A stretch of 64,000 nt of DNA from Haliotis asinina (Eukaryota > Mollusca > Gastropoda > Lepetellida > Haliotidae): positions 54,708,843 through 54,772,842 of the forward strand of contig NC_090282.1 in assembly GCF_037392515.1 (NCBI RefSeq). The letters are read 5' to 3'. Position numbers and translations under genes: made by a program. Numbering within the stretch: position 1 is the stretch's first letter; each line of letters begins with the position of its first letter. The notes under the pieces are model-generated. The model did not search any database and was not told the DNA's origin. It was given only the letters and a program-made list of their open reading frames with translations. Of the stretch, positions 27,271-39,931 are shown one piece after another.

Positions 27271-27440
27271 GTTTACTCACTGTTGTCATGGTGGTACATA
27301 CGTGTGCATCACCCGGAAGCGAGCGTATGCTAAATAGCATTCGGAATCGTTTGGGTACGAACCTTTTCGAGATAAAAAGTTCAAAAGGTATGTGCGAATG
27401 TGCACTTTCGCAGTTTGGTAAGCTGTGTTCTGATTGGCCA
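27271..27440 (-). promoter_or_regulatory. Candidate TPD52 promoter and first 5' exon
   Basis: In - strand order there is a CCAAT box (GGCCAATC, 27439-27432), then about 115 bp later an ETS/GABP-type site (CTTCCGGG, 27319-27312), then ACCACCATGACAACA and a strong donor GTGAGTAAAC (27280-27271). This layout (CCAAT box, ETS site at the start, short first exon) is common in TATA-less promoters. The block is richer in CpG than its surroundings. The frame of the short ATG does not fit the downstream acceptors, so the exon is probably 5' UTR. This is inference; no transcript supports it. Confidence 0.4.
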
Positions 27441-28429
27441 GTCTCAAAGGTTACCTGACGCGACCTTCCATAAGGTTTTGTTAGACTCAGCACTGGAGTG
27501 TAACGAAAAATACTGAGGATAAGTTTACTTAGACTGCTACATTTGGCGAAATAAAATAAATACAGCTTGTCTAATACTAGACTGCAGACTCAATAATTAT
27601 AAAATGTCTCTCCAAAGGGTGATAACTCTCGGTTTGAAATAATGTACATGACAATCCAACTTCTCGTCACTGATATTACTTCCTATTAAGTGTGTGCTGC
27701 CACAACTTTTGACAAAGTTGGGCCTAAATAAAATGATGTGCTTCCCATTATCTGACCAAACCTTGAATTCTGGTGCCAAGCTTATTTTTTTTAAGCTGCA
27801 TGAATGAAATAACCCTTCTGATACCATTTTCTTACCTGGCATCAATGGATATGGGTAATTCTAATACACAGAGTCAACATGACGGCCACAAGATTGATTG
27901 AATAAACAATTACACATTGGTAAATGAGTTATTAGCTTCCACTTTACTTCTAAAATAAAACACATAAAAATTCCTATCTACCCACCGCAAATGATGAAAC
28001 TTTCAAAATGTTACAGACCTTGAAAATTAAGTAAAAGTCACCAAATTGACTTGGCTCTGTCTCTTCCCAAGATTAAGGATAAAGTTTGGTGTCACATAAG
28101 AAGAAAATCGATTAGTTTAACGTTCGGTACCAATCTCCCTACTTACCAAGGTGAGAAAGGACGTAGAAGCGAACGCTTTGAAAACTGTTAGGTAATCGGA
28201 ATTCAACGCTTCATTGACGTGATTGCTGAGAGAGTAGAGGTCAATAAGCGACGTGTCGATCATCTCTGCACGTGCACAAGACTGCCCGCACAGTCTATCC
28301 AGCCATGGGTATGACAGTACACCATGCCCTAGTTCCCTAGGTGAGAACGATCTAGCCCATTTGAATCAAAGTACGTAAGATATGGATAACATCGGTATCA
28401 TTTATTATGTACATAGCAAGACCGAGAAT
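27441..28429. other. Intergenic spacer before the DIRS relic
   Basis: No conserved coding sequence or repeat is recognised. A donor-like CCAG|GTAAGA on the - strand near 27838 stands alone. Confidence 0.4.
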
Positions 28430-29480
28430 GGGGAGATGCTTATCTGCGTGGTCGGGTCGACGACACCTGCTGCGCCAGGACCAATGGACCGAATTGATGA
28501 AGGCCTTCGATGTTTGTGACTGATACATCCCGTAGGTAATGAGCGGCAAGCACAGTATCTGACTTCCAAAAGCAACCTTCCATAATGGTTTGCATTAAAC
28601 AGTTCCTATGGAGTGCCATGGTGGAAGTGAGCACACGTGTCTCATGAGGCTTTGTGGATGAAGGTGGTGGCAACTTTGCAAAGGCATATGCTCGAAGGAT
28701 CATGGACCTCAACCAGTAAGCCAAGGTTGTACGTGATACTTCTGCTTTGGAAACCGCCGAAAGTGGGATGAAGAGCCTCTTGCGTAGTCCTTAGAGGTGG
28801 CTAAGTATATCCTCAATGCCTGAACTGGGAACAAGGATAAATCTTCAGTGTCTTCTGGACCCAGGATAGATGACAGCGGAGGGATACTGAAGGTACGATA
28901 TTGCTGTCCCGGTAACTGGTTCTTGGCAACGAAATCCCACCTTAGGCCTAGGAACACTCTAGCATGTTGAGACCTTTCAAAGCATAATTGCGAAACATCC
29001 TGTGCATGTAACTCGGATATACACGCAGCTGTAGTCAAGGCCAGAAGGAAGAAGGTTAAAATCTTTCCTAGTCAATGGTTCATGTTCATTCGATGTAAGA
29101 TGAGCCAAGACTATGGACAAATCCCAAGCCGGGTCTCGAAACTTCCACGATTGATCCGCCAGTTTATACAATCTCAACAGAAAGCTCAGGGACAGTAGAC
29201 AACTTTACTCCCGATGCCACTGCAATAACTGTGTTAAGTGCGGGTGAGCAGGTAGATAACGTAGCACCCTTCGACTTCCTAGTAGACCGTAGGTGTTGAG
29301 GATACTCTGCAACCATCTGTGGCTTTGCTGTCGTGGGAGACATAATGCCCTTCCCTCTGCAATACGACTCGAAATTCTTCCACTTTGTTCAGCACTGTAG
29401 TGATGGCAGTAGCAACACATTTAGAATAACCCTTGGCCGTTAATGACCGATGCAAATGCGCCAAACGTGCAGATGGAGCG
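28430..29480 (-). pseudogene. Tyrosine recombinase relic of a DIRS-like retrotransposon
   Basis: Several overlapping - strand frames reconstruct the C-terminal half of a DIRS-type tyrosine recombinase: ISELHAQDV, LRWDFVAKNQLPGQQYRTF, FPVQALRIYLATSKDYARGS, then KPHETRVLTSTMALHRNCLM, a WKSDTVLAAHYLRDVSV segment and the end GLHQFGPLVLAQQVS. The HxxR box (HETR) and the nucleophile-type Tyr in AHYLRD are still visible. The first catalytic Arg, usually RR before SEI/SEL, is replaced (CISELH), and there are frameshifts near 28715 and 29000, so it is dead. It is the 3' part of the element at 28430-30920. Confidence 0.75.
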
Positions 29481-29559
29481 TTAGTGGAGACCAGTGTAAT
29501 TGATCAGAGTGCGGATGCACCAGCAGATCTGACTAAACTGGAAGTCAAGTGGCACTGCA

Positions 29560-29990
29560 TCTGGATCAGCTAGCTCTTGAAGATCTACAAACCAACTCCT
29601 TGTCGGCCAAAAGGTCGTGACCAAAAGCAGTGTCATCTGCTGACTCGAATGTAACTTGAGAAGTACACATGGAAGGAGGGCCACTGGCGGAAACGCGTAA
29701 GCGTTGAGACCATTCCACAGAATTCCACAGACGTCTAGTCCCGAGGCTAATGGATCCGGAATCACAGACACAAACAGCGGCAGTTGATGATTGAATCTGG
29801 TGGTGACCCCGTCGATCCCATCCGATTGATGTACCAAATGACCGCTGCACTGTCCGACCTTATCATGAGAATCACAGCGGAGATTCCACTCGGCAAACCC
29901 GTAAACAAAGTACTACTTGCCATTGGTGAATTGAAACACGCCGATGCACTGGAACAAATCGGTTGGGGAATCACTGGAGTATGATCGACG
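29560..29990 (-). pseudogene. RNase H and linker relic of the DIRS-like element
   Basis: IRSDSAAVIWYINRMGST (about 29860-29905 in - strand frame) resembles the RTDNTTAMWYINxQGGT block of DIRS RNase H. Downstream, in another frame, LNAYAFPPVALLPCVLLKL and FWPTRSWFVDLQELADPD match the conserved DIRS linker (YAFPP..LLP...; W..PRQSWFWDLVQL) between RNase H and recombinase. The frame is broken at least once. Confidence 0.7.
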
Positions 29991-30049
29991 CAAGGAAGTG
30001 CTGAACCATGCTGCTGAATAAACGATGCCTCAGAACAGGTTGTCATAGA

Positions 30050-30920
30050 GAACGTTGATAACATGTCTGCTGGCGAAATGCTTCATTGTAGGCAATCCAC
30101 ACCAGTAAAGATGGTGTTTCTACCACATCGATGCTGACATCTGAACTCGCCGAGCCGTGAGGTAAGGGAGACGGGGTGACAGACTGACGAACACCTACTG
30201 AGTTGTGAATCGATACAGAAGAAGGTAATGTATCAGAAGCGTCAGGCGCTTGCTTCCGCATCGCCACAGCTACGCGCACCACAAACGCATCAAAATCCAT
30301 GGGTTGCGATGTTACTGTCTCCGGTACTGGCGCCCAGGAGACCGTCAAAGTAGACCTTGATAAAGGCGTCAATGTAAACTGCGGAATGCTATGTAACAAA
30401 CCAGTCATGCCTGAGTAACTCGTAGAGTTACTAACGGTGTCCTGACAGCTGCAGTCAATACATGTGGAGTAGCCATCGACACAAGGGGCACACTCCTAGC
30501 CACCTCACTGCTGACTGTATGTGCACTTCGCGCTGCACTTGAACCAACATGGGATATAACCACTCTGTGATCAAACATCGAACTGAAGTCACCGTGAGTA
30601 AGCGCCGCATCAAACCTATACTGCTGTCGAGAGAGCGGCGTTTCAGAGTACAGTACTGCACTGGACTGATATGGTTGAGGAAGCACGGAAACAAGACTGC
30701 CCTGTTGTTGTGGAAGCGCTGATAAAAGTGAATTGCCGAATTGACCATATGTGGTTGAGTGAGAGCAGCATCCAAACAAAGCTGTAGTTGAGAACACATC
30801 ACGTCTATTAGCTACCTGCCAATACAGAGAAACTCGTCTGACGTCTAGTTTCTATTACACTGACTGCAACATTACGCTTCTTTGATACCTTCTCTCTAGA
30901 TCCACCCATGTTTATTCACA
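30050..30920 (-). pseudogene. Gag-like 5' part of the DIRS-like element
   Basis: It starts with MGGSREKVSKKRNVAVSVIE near 30909, has stops, then continues as a Ser/Thr/Gln-rich frame (MFSTTALFGCCSHSTTYGQF ... LRVTQA, 30797-30405) and the MTGLLHSIPQFTLT frame down to 30043. The composition fits the Gag-like ORF1 of DIRS elements but the sequence itself is not conserved. The RT that should lie between this and the RNase H block is missing, so the copy has an internal deletion near 30.0 kb. Confidence 0.5.
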
Positions 30921-31099
30921 ATTCCAACCAATATTTTCACAGAGACAACACGCGTCCACACTGTGGTGCGACGAGAAAGAGAATGACTAGTAGAGGGCGT
31001 CACGTGATTGACTGCGCATGCAGTATGATTGACAGGCGTCTATTGCAGGGGCAGAGGTCGGGTGGTAGGAGGGCAAGAAGATTTTATTCAACTTAGCCG

Positions 31100-32068
31100 A
31101 CAGCACGTTTCCACACTGGGTCGAAGAGAGGAAGAGAGATGCATAACGTGAGATAGGATGAGTTTAAAAATTTGTTTATTTGTTTTTTCACAATCAGCAA
31201 TGTATATATGTCATGAATAAGTATTAATTGTGTTTTACTTTTGTCTGTGTGTTTGGCTCCATGTGACCTTTAAAGATCAATCTGATAATTTTGTATAGAT
31301 AAATGTTTATAAATTTATTACAATTTACAACAATGAAAGAAATCATTTATCAAAAGAATAAGGAAAATATATAAAAAGGCAATACTGAAAAAGTGAAGGA
31401 GATTCTTGTTTTTGATTGTATATTGTAAATTCTCAGATGCTTCTCTGAAAGATCAAAGATGCTGACAGTACTTTATCAGATGATAAGGTGCACTTTTTGC
31501 ACTACGTCACAATGTGTTGGCGTTACTGCACATTAGACAATCTAAATGACGTCACCATGCATATCAGCTGTCATCACCTCACACAGCCTCCTACTCTAAA
31601 CTACTCCGTTGTGTCCCGTTTCTTGGTTTGCAGTTGCGTAACTCAACTGATATCACTGGTTGGAATATTATTTTCATATTTTCTAACAGATAAAATGTTC
31701 CATAGTTTGACTCACAATTTTCCAGCAACACGAAAATGATCGCAATGTTTACATTCACTCAATGCAATCATGGAATGTCGCCTTACTAGTCAGCTTTATC
31801 TGTATGTACTGATCTAAACTTACGTTGGTAGTAGAGATGTGTTGATATTGCCCCATATGGTTTACATTAATCAGAGATATAATTAAAGCAATTTGGAGAA
31901 GATATTTAACCCGAACGTAAATCATCATCAAACTGTTTATAATCTGTTTTGTCTGGTAACATTTGTCTTACCGTAGGACAGTAGACATGTCAAATGAACT
32001 GTGTGTCAGTTAGCCCTGTGTGAGGATTTTTGTTAGAAAGTATTAAATTTGTCATCTCAGAAAAGATG
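31100..32068. other. Spacer with a Kolobok-type terminus
   Basis: CCATGTGACCTTTAA at 31259-31273 is the same kind of terminus as the right end of the element at 18082-19368, followed by TTAA. No matching left end was found nearby. Otherwise the region is AT-rich and without recognisable genes. Confidence 0.35.
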
Positions 32069-32215
32069 TAAATTTCGCTGTACCCCAATGTGTTTTGTAA
32101 TAAAGTATAGTTTTGCCCTGAACTATTATAATAATTAAAGCATGAGGACAGTAGTCTGAGTGCTTTGATGTTATAATACTTTATTACAAAACACACTGGG
32201 GTAGAGCCAAATTTG
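32069..32215. mobile_element. Small MITE with ~40 bp inverted repeats
   Basis: The left arm (32071-32110) contains TACCCCAATGTGTTTTGTAA and the right arm (32171-32215) contains its inverse TTACAAAACACACTGGGGTA, with a few mismatches. The whole element is about 147 bp and would fold into a hairpin. The superfamily is not clear. Confidence 0.7.
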
Positions 32216-32348
32216 TTTCCAAAATGATGGGTAAGTGTTACAATAGGAGGGCAAGTGAGAAGTAAATTTCGACATTTACAGCTAAAAAAGACATTCTAAC
32301 GCCTGTACCTGCCAAAAGAGATGTACATGTATCTGAGAAAACAGTTCA

Positions 32349-32636
32349 ATGAAACCCAGTCAGACACCTGATTCTGATGCTAGAACGTTGATGTCAATGT
32401 CTCCAATGAAACCCAGTCAGACACCTGATTCTGATGCTAGAACGTTGATGTCAATGTCTCCAATGAAACCCAGTCAGACACCTGATTCTGATGCTAGAAC
32501 GTTGATGTCAATGTCTCCAATGAAACCCAGTCAGACACCTGATTCTGATGCTAGAACGTTGATGTCAATGTCTCCAATGAAACCCAGTCAGACACCTGAT
32601 TCTGATGCTAGAACGTTGATGTCAATGTCTCCAATG
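32349..32636. repeat. Perfect 5 x 57 bp tandem repeat
   Basis: Five identical units start at ATGAAACCCAGTCAGACACC and end TGTCAATGTCTCCA. 57 is 19 codons, so a + strand frame runs through all five (MKPSQTPDSDARTLMSMSP x 5) and continues 21 more residues to a stop. An in-frame stop lies just upstream of the first ATG. No domain is recognised, so I treat it as a recent minisatellite and not as a gene. Confidence 0.92.
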
Positions 32637-32696
32637 ACGCAAACTAGGGCTGCATTAAATATATTGAGAGAAACACGACGACTCACGAATGGTTAA

Positions 32697-34050
32697 AGAA
32701 TATGAAAATTTCTTCATGAATACTTTATGTTAAATACATTGAAAATGAATTAGGATAAAACATTTCAATGATATTTTTTGTAAGGCTAAAACGCAATACA
32801 TTATGACAAGGCTGCTTGTAGCCTAATGGCAGTGCAGTAAGGGCTTGGCGAAATGATAGATACTGCATGGCTTGTATACATCCAATACTGCGTATCACCC
32901 TTTGGTAAATATCACACCAGTTTCGAGTGAAAAGCACTAAAAGAAATTTAAAAACTATTTGATTCTAGTGATTATGAATAATGAATTAAATTCATGAAGT
33001 GATGCCGTTTAAATCACAGAATACGAGTGAATGGTAACGTGACTAGAGCAGACCCCACATTGTTCAGGTCGTACAGCAGTGTCAAAGATGTTTCGCTGAA
33101 ACATCAAAGATGCCGACAGTATTAATCAGGCCTTAAAATACACCTCTTTTGCTATTCAAAAGCTGAAACATCAAAGATGCCGACAGTATTAATCAGGCCC
33201 TTAAGTAATTGTCTGCTCCCTCATATTGTCATAATGAATTGAAATGTACCCTTGGTTACTGAAGTGTCTCGTGAATAAGACTCTCATGAGCAAGCCCCAC
33301 ATTGTGCATGTTGGCACAGCAGTATCTTAATCAGAACAATGTTAATGTGTTACCCTGACCCATAAGAATATCTTGTTGTTACCCAATGAACAGGTCTGAA
33401 ATCCCCCAACAACAGTGTGTAAAGATGTGGGAGATTAGGCATGAGAAAACATGTGCATGCTACACCATCCAGCAGTTTTAGGAACCAGAAAGCAGTGGAC
33501 GAGGGAAAATGCGCACATATGCTTTTCTATCCCAAATCTAAAACCATGTCTATCAAGAACTGGACATCAAGTATTCAGACTGAAGGAACATCTGAGGTTT
33601 AACTTCAAGAAAGACACTCATACAATTACAGTCATGCCTTCATCTTTCAAAAGATGGATTTTTTTCAAAGTGTTTTTACATATGTCTGAGTGTGAATAAT
33701 ACTACCCCTGACAAGGACAAATCACAGTTTCCACTACTTTCCAATGCAAACAGCCCCTCTCATATCTCAGACACGTTTCTTGTTAGTTTCATTTATATGC
33801 TTTGAGTGTATTTTCCAAAACTTCTCTTGTTAAAATAATTAAAGATTATTTTCTCACATTTTATGTGATTGCATTCGCCTTGCTTTTTGATGATTGACTC
33901 TTTCACTCTCAACTGTAGATTCATCAGCTGTGAAGTTCTTTATGCTTCTGGCATCATGCAAAGGCAATGGTATTTTGTCATATGCACTGTGCACAAAAAG
34001 CAGTCGAACAGGCATCTCATTTATTTCCTTTCTGAGAGCCATCCCACAAG
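32697..34050. other. Spacer with an old tandem duplication
   Basis: AAACATCAAAGATGCCGACA followed by GTATTAATCAGGCC occurs at about 33100 and 33166, and a diverged form (AGATCAAAGATGCTGACAGT) at about 31450. A further pair, CCCCACATTGTTCAGGTCGT near 33055 and CCCCACATTGTGCATGTTGG near 33295, suggests a repeat of about 200-250 bp. No genes are recognised. Confidence 0.55.
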
Positions 34051-34061
34051 CTAATGGACAA

Positions 34062-34355
34062 ATGAGTGAGTGAGTGAGTGAGTGAGTGAGTGAGTGAGTG
34101 AGTGAGTTAGTTTAGTTTTATGCCGCACTCAGCAATATTCCAGCCATATGGCGGGGGTCTGTAAATAATCGAGTCTGGACCAGACCAACAACATGAGCAT
34201 TGATCTGCGCAATAGGGAACTGATGACATGTGTCAACCAAGTCAGCGAGCCTGACCACCCAATCCCGTTAATCGCCTCTTATGACAAGCATAGTCACCTT
34301 TTATGGCAAGCATGGGTTGCTGAAGGCCTATTCTACCCCGGGACCTTCACGGGTC
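34062..34355 (-). mobile_element. Gastropod-type SINE copy D with long (GAGT)n tail
   Basis: The target duplication CTAATGGACAA is at 34051-34061 and 34356-34366. The 3' tail is a perfect (GAGT)n microsatellite from about 34063 to 34107, the longest of all copies. Confidence 0.9.
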
Positions 34356-34366
34356 CTAATGGACAA

Positions 34367-36017
34367 GTAGAGCAGACAAGTATGTTGGAGTTCTTGCCAA
34401 ATTTCAAAGTCATCTTTCTTGATGAGGATGTGCCAACACCATACCAACAGTGTCACTAAATCTGAGACTACCTTTGGTTTCTACTAACTCATTTATAATT
34501 GCCCAACCTCTATCCACTTACTAAAGTCTCATTTCTGACAAGGAGGAATTCATTTTCTCATATGGTTTGTGGAAGGGAACCAGCAAAAGTCTATCATACT
34601 CAAACACTTAACTGAATGTTCAGTAATATGTCTTCTTCCTTCTGCAGTGTTGGCTATGAAGACACAACATGGAAAGACCTGCACTATTCAGTTACATCAA
34701 TATGATCAGATGACAGACAATGCAGAAGATATATTTCGTCCAGACATTTACAAGTCATTCATATTTATACCTTGTACTTTCTAGAAATGTCTGCATGATT
34801 AAAGTTAGAGGACAAAAGTTCAGCATGACAGAGATAGGTGAACGATGGATTCATGCGCATAAATATCTGAACAAAATATTTCACTATAACTATAAGTAAA
34901 GTAATTACACATCCTCACTACATCATGCTTTTTGCACTTGACTTCTCTACTTGGACCTTTGCTCAAAACATATTTCATATTCAGTTCAATACATTACACT
35001 TTCTTTTTCATATATATTTCTTTAAAAAAAAACCCATGATAACTGCACATCACACCTTACAAACATATGTATCTCTCTCTACAAAACTAACAAAATACTA
35101 TTACTGCAAATAGGAACCACAAAATTTGCAAACTCTTTGCATATGTTTTCAGCAATGTTAGTTTACAAATACATCCATATGATAATTACAGGTCTCCAGC
35201 AATCTATGCCATTCAAAAGAGCTGGTTTACAAGATTAGTATACCATGGCTGACTGTAGGTCACAAACCTCAGTTGTGCAGATCCAGGTTCATGTCAATCA
35301 CTGTATCAACAATCATAACAAACATCATTCATCACAGACTGTCATCATACTGTTGGAGTGCTGCAAACTTTGGTGTTCACATAGTTATACAGCAAACACA
35401 AAAATTACACTACATTCATATCTGGATATACTGTTGCCAGTTTATCTTAAGTATATGTGACACAGTGATTATCTATTTGCCATAAAGCATGGGAGTTCTG
35501 GTATACATATAGGCACTGTGCCTGATAAGTCAGTTCATGGTACCATCAAAACTTCAGCATAAAAACAGAAAAACAATATGCATCATAGCCAACAAGCTTA
35601 ATTTCAACTGGTGGCAGTTTGTAAATAATAGAGTCTGTACCAGATAACCCACTGATCATTCTACACAGTTGGGATACAATAACATGTCAGCCAAGTCAGA
35701 CAGCCTGACCACCCAATCCTGTTAGTTGCATCTCACGACATGCATGGGTTACTAAAGACCAATTCTAACCTGTATAATAAAACATTGGATGTTGTCTACA
35801 TCAGAACTAATTTATAAGTATTAGTATGATTGCATCATCATGATCATAGGTTCCTGATGACAGTACTCACTCAGGCTATAACAAGGGGTGTTGAGTCACA
35901 CAGACATTCTGGACACTTGAATAATCACTTATGTTAGGATTAAGTTCTCTCAATAAGCGACATGTTTCACAATAATATATTATTGTTTATGTAATAATCA
36001 AGATGTCAGGGATGCCC
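34367..36017. other. Spacer with degraded SINE copy E
   Basis: A diverged SINE copy lies at about 35609-35775 (TGGCAGTTTGTAAATAATAG, CAAGTCAGACAGCCTGACCA). The rest is AT-rich with no supported genes. Confidence 0.55.
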
Positions 36018-36021
36018 TTAA

Positions 36022-37251
36022 AGTGGCACTGATCCAGAGCAATTTCCGTGGACTGGTGCTTGCTTTTGTTAGTGTTTTCTTCCTATGCATGCCCAGATGA
36101 TATCCTAGAATTGTGACTGGTTTGTGATCTCTGCTGTGCATTTCGCATACACAATTCATAGTTTATTAAGCATAGACTGATCAACAAAGATTACATCACG
36201 TTTACTACATTATCATGCAAACAAACTGAAACACTGAAATGAAGTATAATCATCTGCGAGTGGTAAAAAGTGTTAGGACTGAGAAATAATGAAGTCGATG
36301 TACATCTTTATATTTTGTCTTATAATCCTAATTTGTTTATTATCAGATTTGTATGCATTTTGAAACATAATTAAAAAGCACACAATCTGCTTACACTAAT
36401 GGTGAATTTATAACATGACTGTAATATCTAGAAAGTGAATAGATTGCCAACTAAAATCATATTTCACACACACAAGATAGCCACTGACTGTATGAAGTCA
36501 GCCATTTCAAGGAATGTACTAAGCCAATAATGAGCAATCAATCACCCAATGTATTGGAGGTTATTCATATGAAGGAAGGATGATGTTTTTCTACAGGTAC
36601 TTTACGAAAAGATGCATTGTGTACTTAGGTAAAACTGTTCATACCTACTTACCTTAGAAAATTTTCAAATTTTTTTAGCGATGACAAAGTGGCTGTTATT
36701 AGTTTACGGATTCAAATAAAGCAAATGTGTGTTTTTACTATCATAGGTAATAGCCCACATAGCTACCATTATGAAAAGCCTGGGTTTACATATGATTTTT
36801 AAATGTAAGTTGGGCCAACCCTCAATCCTATCTAAATATAAACGTTTGTATTCTATCAAGACTTTTTTACGAAACTGATGGCTTGTTACGTGCCACCAGA
36901 CATAATATTTTTACACGACAAGATTAAATATAGAGGCAAAAAACACAGAAATAGGATCGAATTTGATCAGTCACTATATTATTACAAATCTGAAAAATGC
37001 CCACATTGCCAGGATACTTCAATGCAATCTGACAAGAAATAGTGGGAATGGAATGTGATGGGCATCCACCCTTAATAATGTTCCACCTGTTTAGGTTGAA
37101 GAAATTCTGCCATGATAGACAGAAGCCCAGTCTCTGTGTCCATCTGGGTCAAGGGTGCAGGTCTTGACCAGACTGCAGTTTGGTATTGTAATTAGACCGA
37201 AGAATTGTAATTAGAATCAAGAAACATAAATCGCTCTGGATCAGTGCCCCC
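36022..37251. mobile_element. TTAA-type DNA transposon, copy 1 (~1.2 kb)
   Basis: The left end AGTGGCACTGATCCAGAGC follows TTAA (36018-36021). The right end GCTCTGGATCAGTGCCCCC (37233-37251) is its inverse. The interior matches copy 2 (43884-46684), for example ATTTCCGTGGACTGGT near the left end and CCAATAATGAGCAATCAATC near 36525. The right TTAA has been lost (CCTACC). It has no coding capacity, so it is non-autonomous. Confidence 0.75.
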
Positions 37252-39659
37252 CTACCCCAAGTGTCCGAAAAGATATAAAATGCCAATACTGTAAACAATC
37301 TGCGATGAGACCTGTCTCAAAACATGAACATGTATGGTTTATACTGGCCAACACAAATGGACAATATAAACATTTGTATATAGCATATCGTGTTTTCTTC
37401 ATATTTTACATGGCCATGTCAACGTAGGACTGTCTGTCTGTCATTGTTCTGCATATCGGACATCAGATGGAAGCAGGAAGCACAGGATTCACATCAGAAC
37501 GAGCAACGTATGACCAATATCCACCTGACTTCCCGTCATCTTTCTTTGCAGTAAAACCATTTCGAATCAAATGGATACTGTGTATAAAGACCTCATCTTA
37601 CCACCCCCTTTGCTTGTTTCCAGAAGGTTTTCTTCGCTGGTTGGGGTAGTCATTTTCTAAATATAAGAAATCTGTATCTTTGAGTTGGCAGATGCAGACA
37701 CCTTGTATGTGTAAAACGTCACAGTACCTGTGTACATCAATTTATCACGTCATATGTACGCATTTCATTCTGAAGAACTCAACTCTTACTGAATTTGCCT
37801 TTCCTACGCTGAATATTAGGAGGCACGATATCGCCTATATATTGGTCTTGTACAATGAATCATTTTGTTGTGGTATCTTTGATGCATTTTAGTTTATAAA
37901 AAATGAATGGTACTTTCAGAAACTTATCTGCGTATTTTAAGGCATAACCCAGTTAACAAATAAGCTGGGTTCTGTCTCAAAGTAGTTACTTTCTGCGCTT
38001 AACTGAGTTCCGTCTCTTGACTTTGAAGGGGCGCACAGCCAGGTAGTTCAACGGGTTGCATGTTTTAGAACGCTTGCCCTCGTTCTGTTAGCCGCAGTGA
38101 GATGTAGAATACCAAGCTGGGCCCCGTCTTGTATATTGCAATGTGCTAACTTTGACAAACGTTAACGAGCTTAAAGGAAGCCTGGAACCAGCTCAGACAG
38201 AGTCTCATATGGCGTGTGCGCGTTGTAAACTGGTTTCGACATGGTACGCGTCGCAACAGCAAGAGCGTTTATATACGTCATCAAAGTGCAGATGTAGTGG
38301 GCCTAAATACTAATGCTGTCAAAATGTTACAGGTGCTTATTGACGACTAATGTGTTTCATTCTTCACCAGATTAAACCATTTTATTCGAAATGAAACAAT
38401 AGCTATCTCTATGAAGTCATGTGTGAGGACTGATATTTTAAAGTTCTCCTATCTTCGTGGTAATAAGTATTCATATTTCCCCTAATGATAAAGTGCTGTA
38501 TTTAGAATTATAAAACAACAATTTTCAGGGACTACCTTTAGAATACAAAACCACAAACATTAAAACCATTTTATAATACTCTTTTGCGTAATTGTAGGTG
38601 ATTTGGGTTAGGTTAGAGGCAGCATTCTATAAAAGTACTCCATAGTCTGTTTACTTATTGAACCATTGCTAAATCAGCACGTTTCGAGTACTCTCCTTTG
38701 GATGTAGTATATGAAATAAGCCAGAAACCCAGCCAGACATCAGGACTGGTACTTTCAAAAAGTTACCTTCCCCAATGTAATTCAACCAGATCAGACACCA
38801 AGATATGGTGGATTTACTCAGTTGTATGGAACATGTAAAAGTTTACCAGACCATCTGGCTGGCTTGCTGTCAGAAATCTAGCGTGTCTTGGGCGGCCAGA
38901 CAGGCCTTATGTTCATACACCGCTGTATGGTATGTCCATCATCAAAATATCATATCTGCAGTCCAACAAGATGGCAATATCCATTTCTAATATGTCTTCA
39001 TATATTTAATGGTAAAGACATCCTGCTTCCACCTGTGTGGTGGCTTTTTCACTAGTATTTAACTAATACCATGTACAGCATGACAACTTGCATAAGCGAA
39101 TCCAGTGTAGGGATGCATGTGTGTGTGCACTCATCCCCTTTAGTCCTGAAAGTTTATTAAATAACCTTGACACATCAGGTGAAAATGAACTGTGCACGCA
39201 CACACACACACATACACACCATCTGAAATGTGCACCACTACCCCCAGTAAAAGCTGTATGCACCCCTGGCATGATTGTTAGAGAAAGGCTAATGTGTTTC
39301 TGGTGGTAAATATTGACCATGTTCGTTATGCAAATGAACAGCAGGTTCTGTTATGATTAATAGTGATGCAAGGCAGACTTAGGTTGTGAGATTAATCTTG
39401 TTCCAGGGTTCATTTATTGACTCTCTTAATGGGTAATTATATCATATTTTCAACCATAAGACATCATAAATTCATTATTAACAGATCAGATGAGGAGTAA
39501 CAAAATCAGACATAAGCATTATAAATCAGTTTCCCACCAGGCAGCTTGGTCAGCCTGTGTTCTTGTGTCAACATTCTGGGAGGGTGTCCTGAGGATAGCT
39601 TGCTAAATTGATCTGTGCCATTTGAATGAACAGTTCTGGTCCAGAGGTCATCCTAACAG
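37252..39659. other. Intergenic spacer
   Basis: I see no conserved exon on either strand. A short frame at 37467-37649 has no recognisable domain. A (CA)n tract lies near 39198-39220. Confidence 0.4.
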
Positions 39660-39931
39660 GAACCGTGAAGGTTCCGGGGTAGAATAGGCCTTCAGCAACC
39701 CATGCTTGCTATTAAAGGCGACTCAGCTTGTCGTAAGAGGCGACTAACGGGATCGGGTGGTCAGGCTAGCTGACTTGGTTGACACGTCATCGGTTCCGAA
39801 GTACGCAGATCGATGCTCATGTTGTTGATCACTGGATTGTCTGGTCCAGACTCGATTATTTACAGACCGCCGCCATATAGCTGGAATATTGCTGAGTGCG
39901 GCGTAAAACTAAAACTCACTCACTCACTCAC
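39660..39931 (+). mobile_element. Gastropod-type SINE copy F, full length
   Basis: The target duplication TCCTAACAG is at 39651-39659 and 39932-39940. The element is on the + strand: head CCGTGAAGGTTCCGGGGTAG, tail (CACT)n at about 39915-39931. It lies about 0.7 kb upstream of the glycosyltransferase exon. Confidence 0.9.

Noticed and set aside
27212..27493. 93-codon - strand frame over the promoter-like block
   Set aside because: It covers the CCAAT and ETS sites and shows no family signature; a chance frame in CpG-richer DNA is more likely.
32349..32636. Regular repeats that could suggest a CRISPR array
   Set aside because: The units abut directly without unique spacers and the sequence is eukaryotic; it is a minisatellite.
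37467..37649. 60-codon frame starting MEAGSTGFTSERATYDQYPP
   Set aside because: No splice signals in the right phase and no conserved content.
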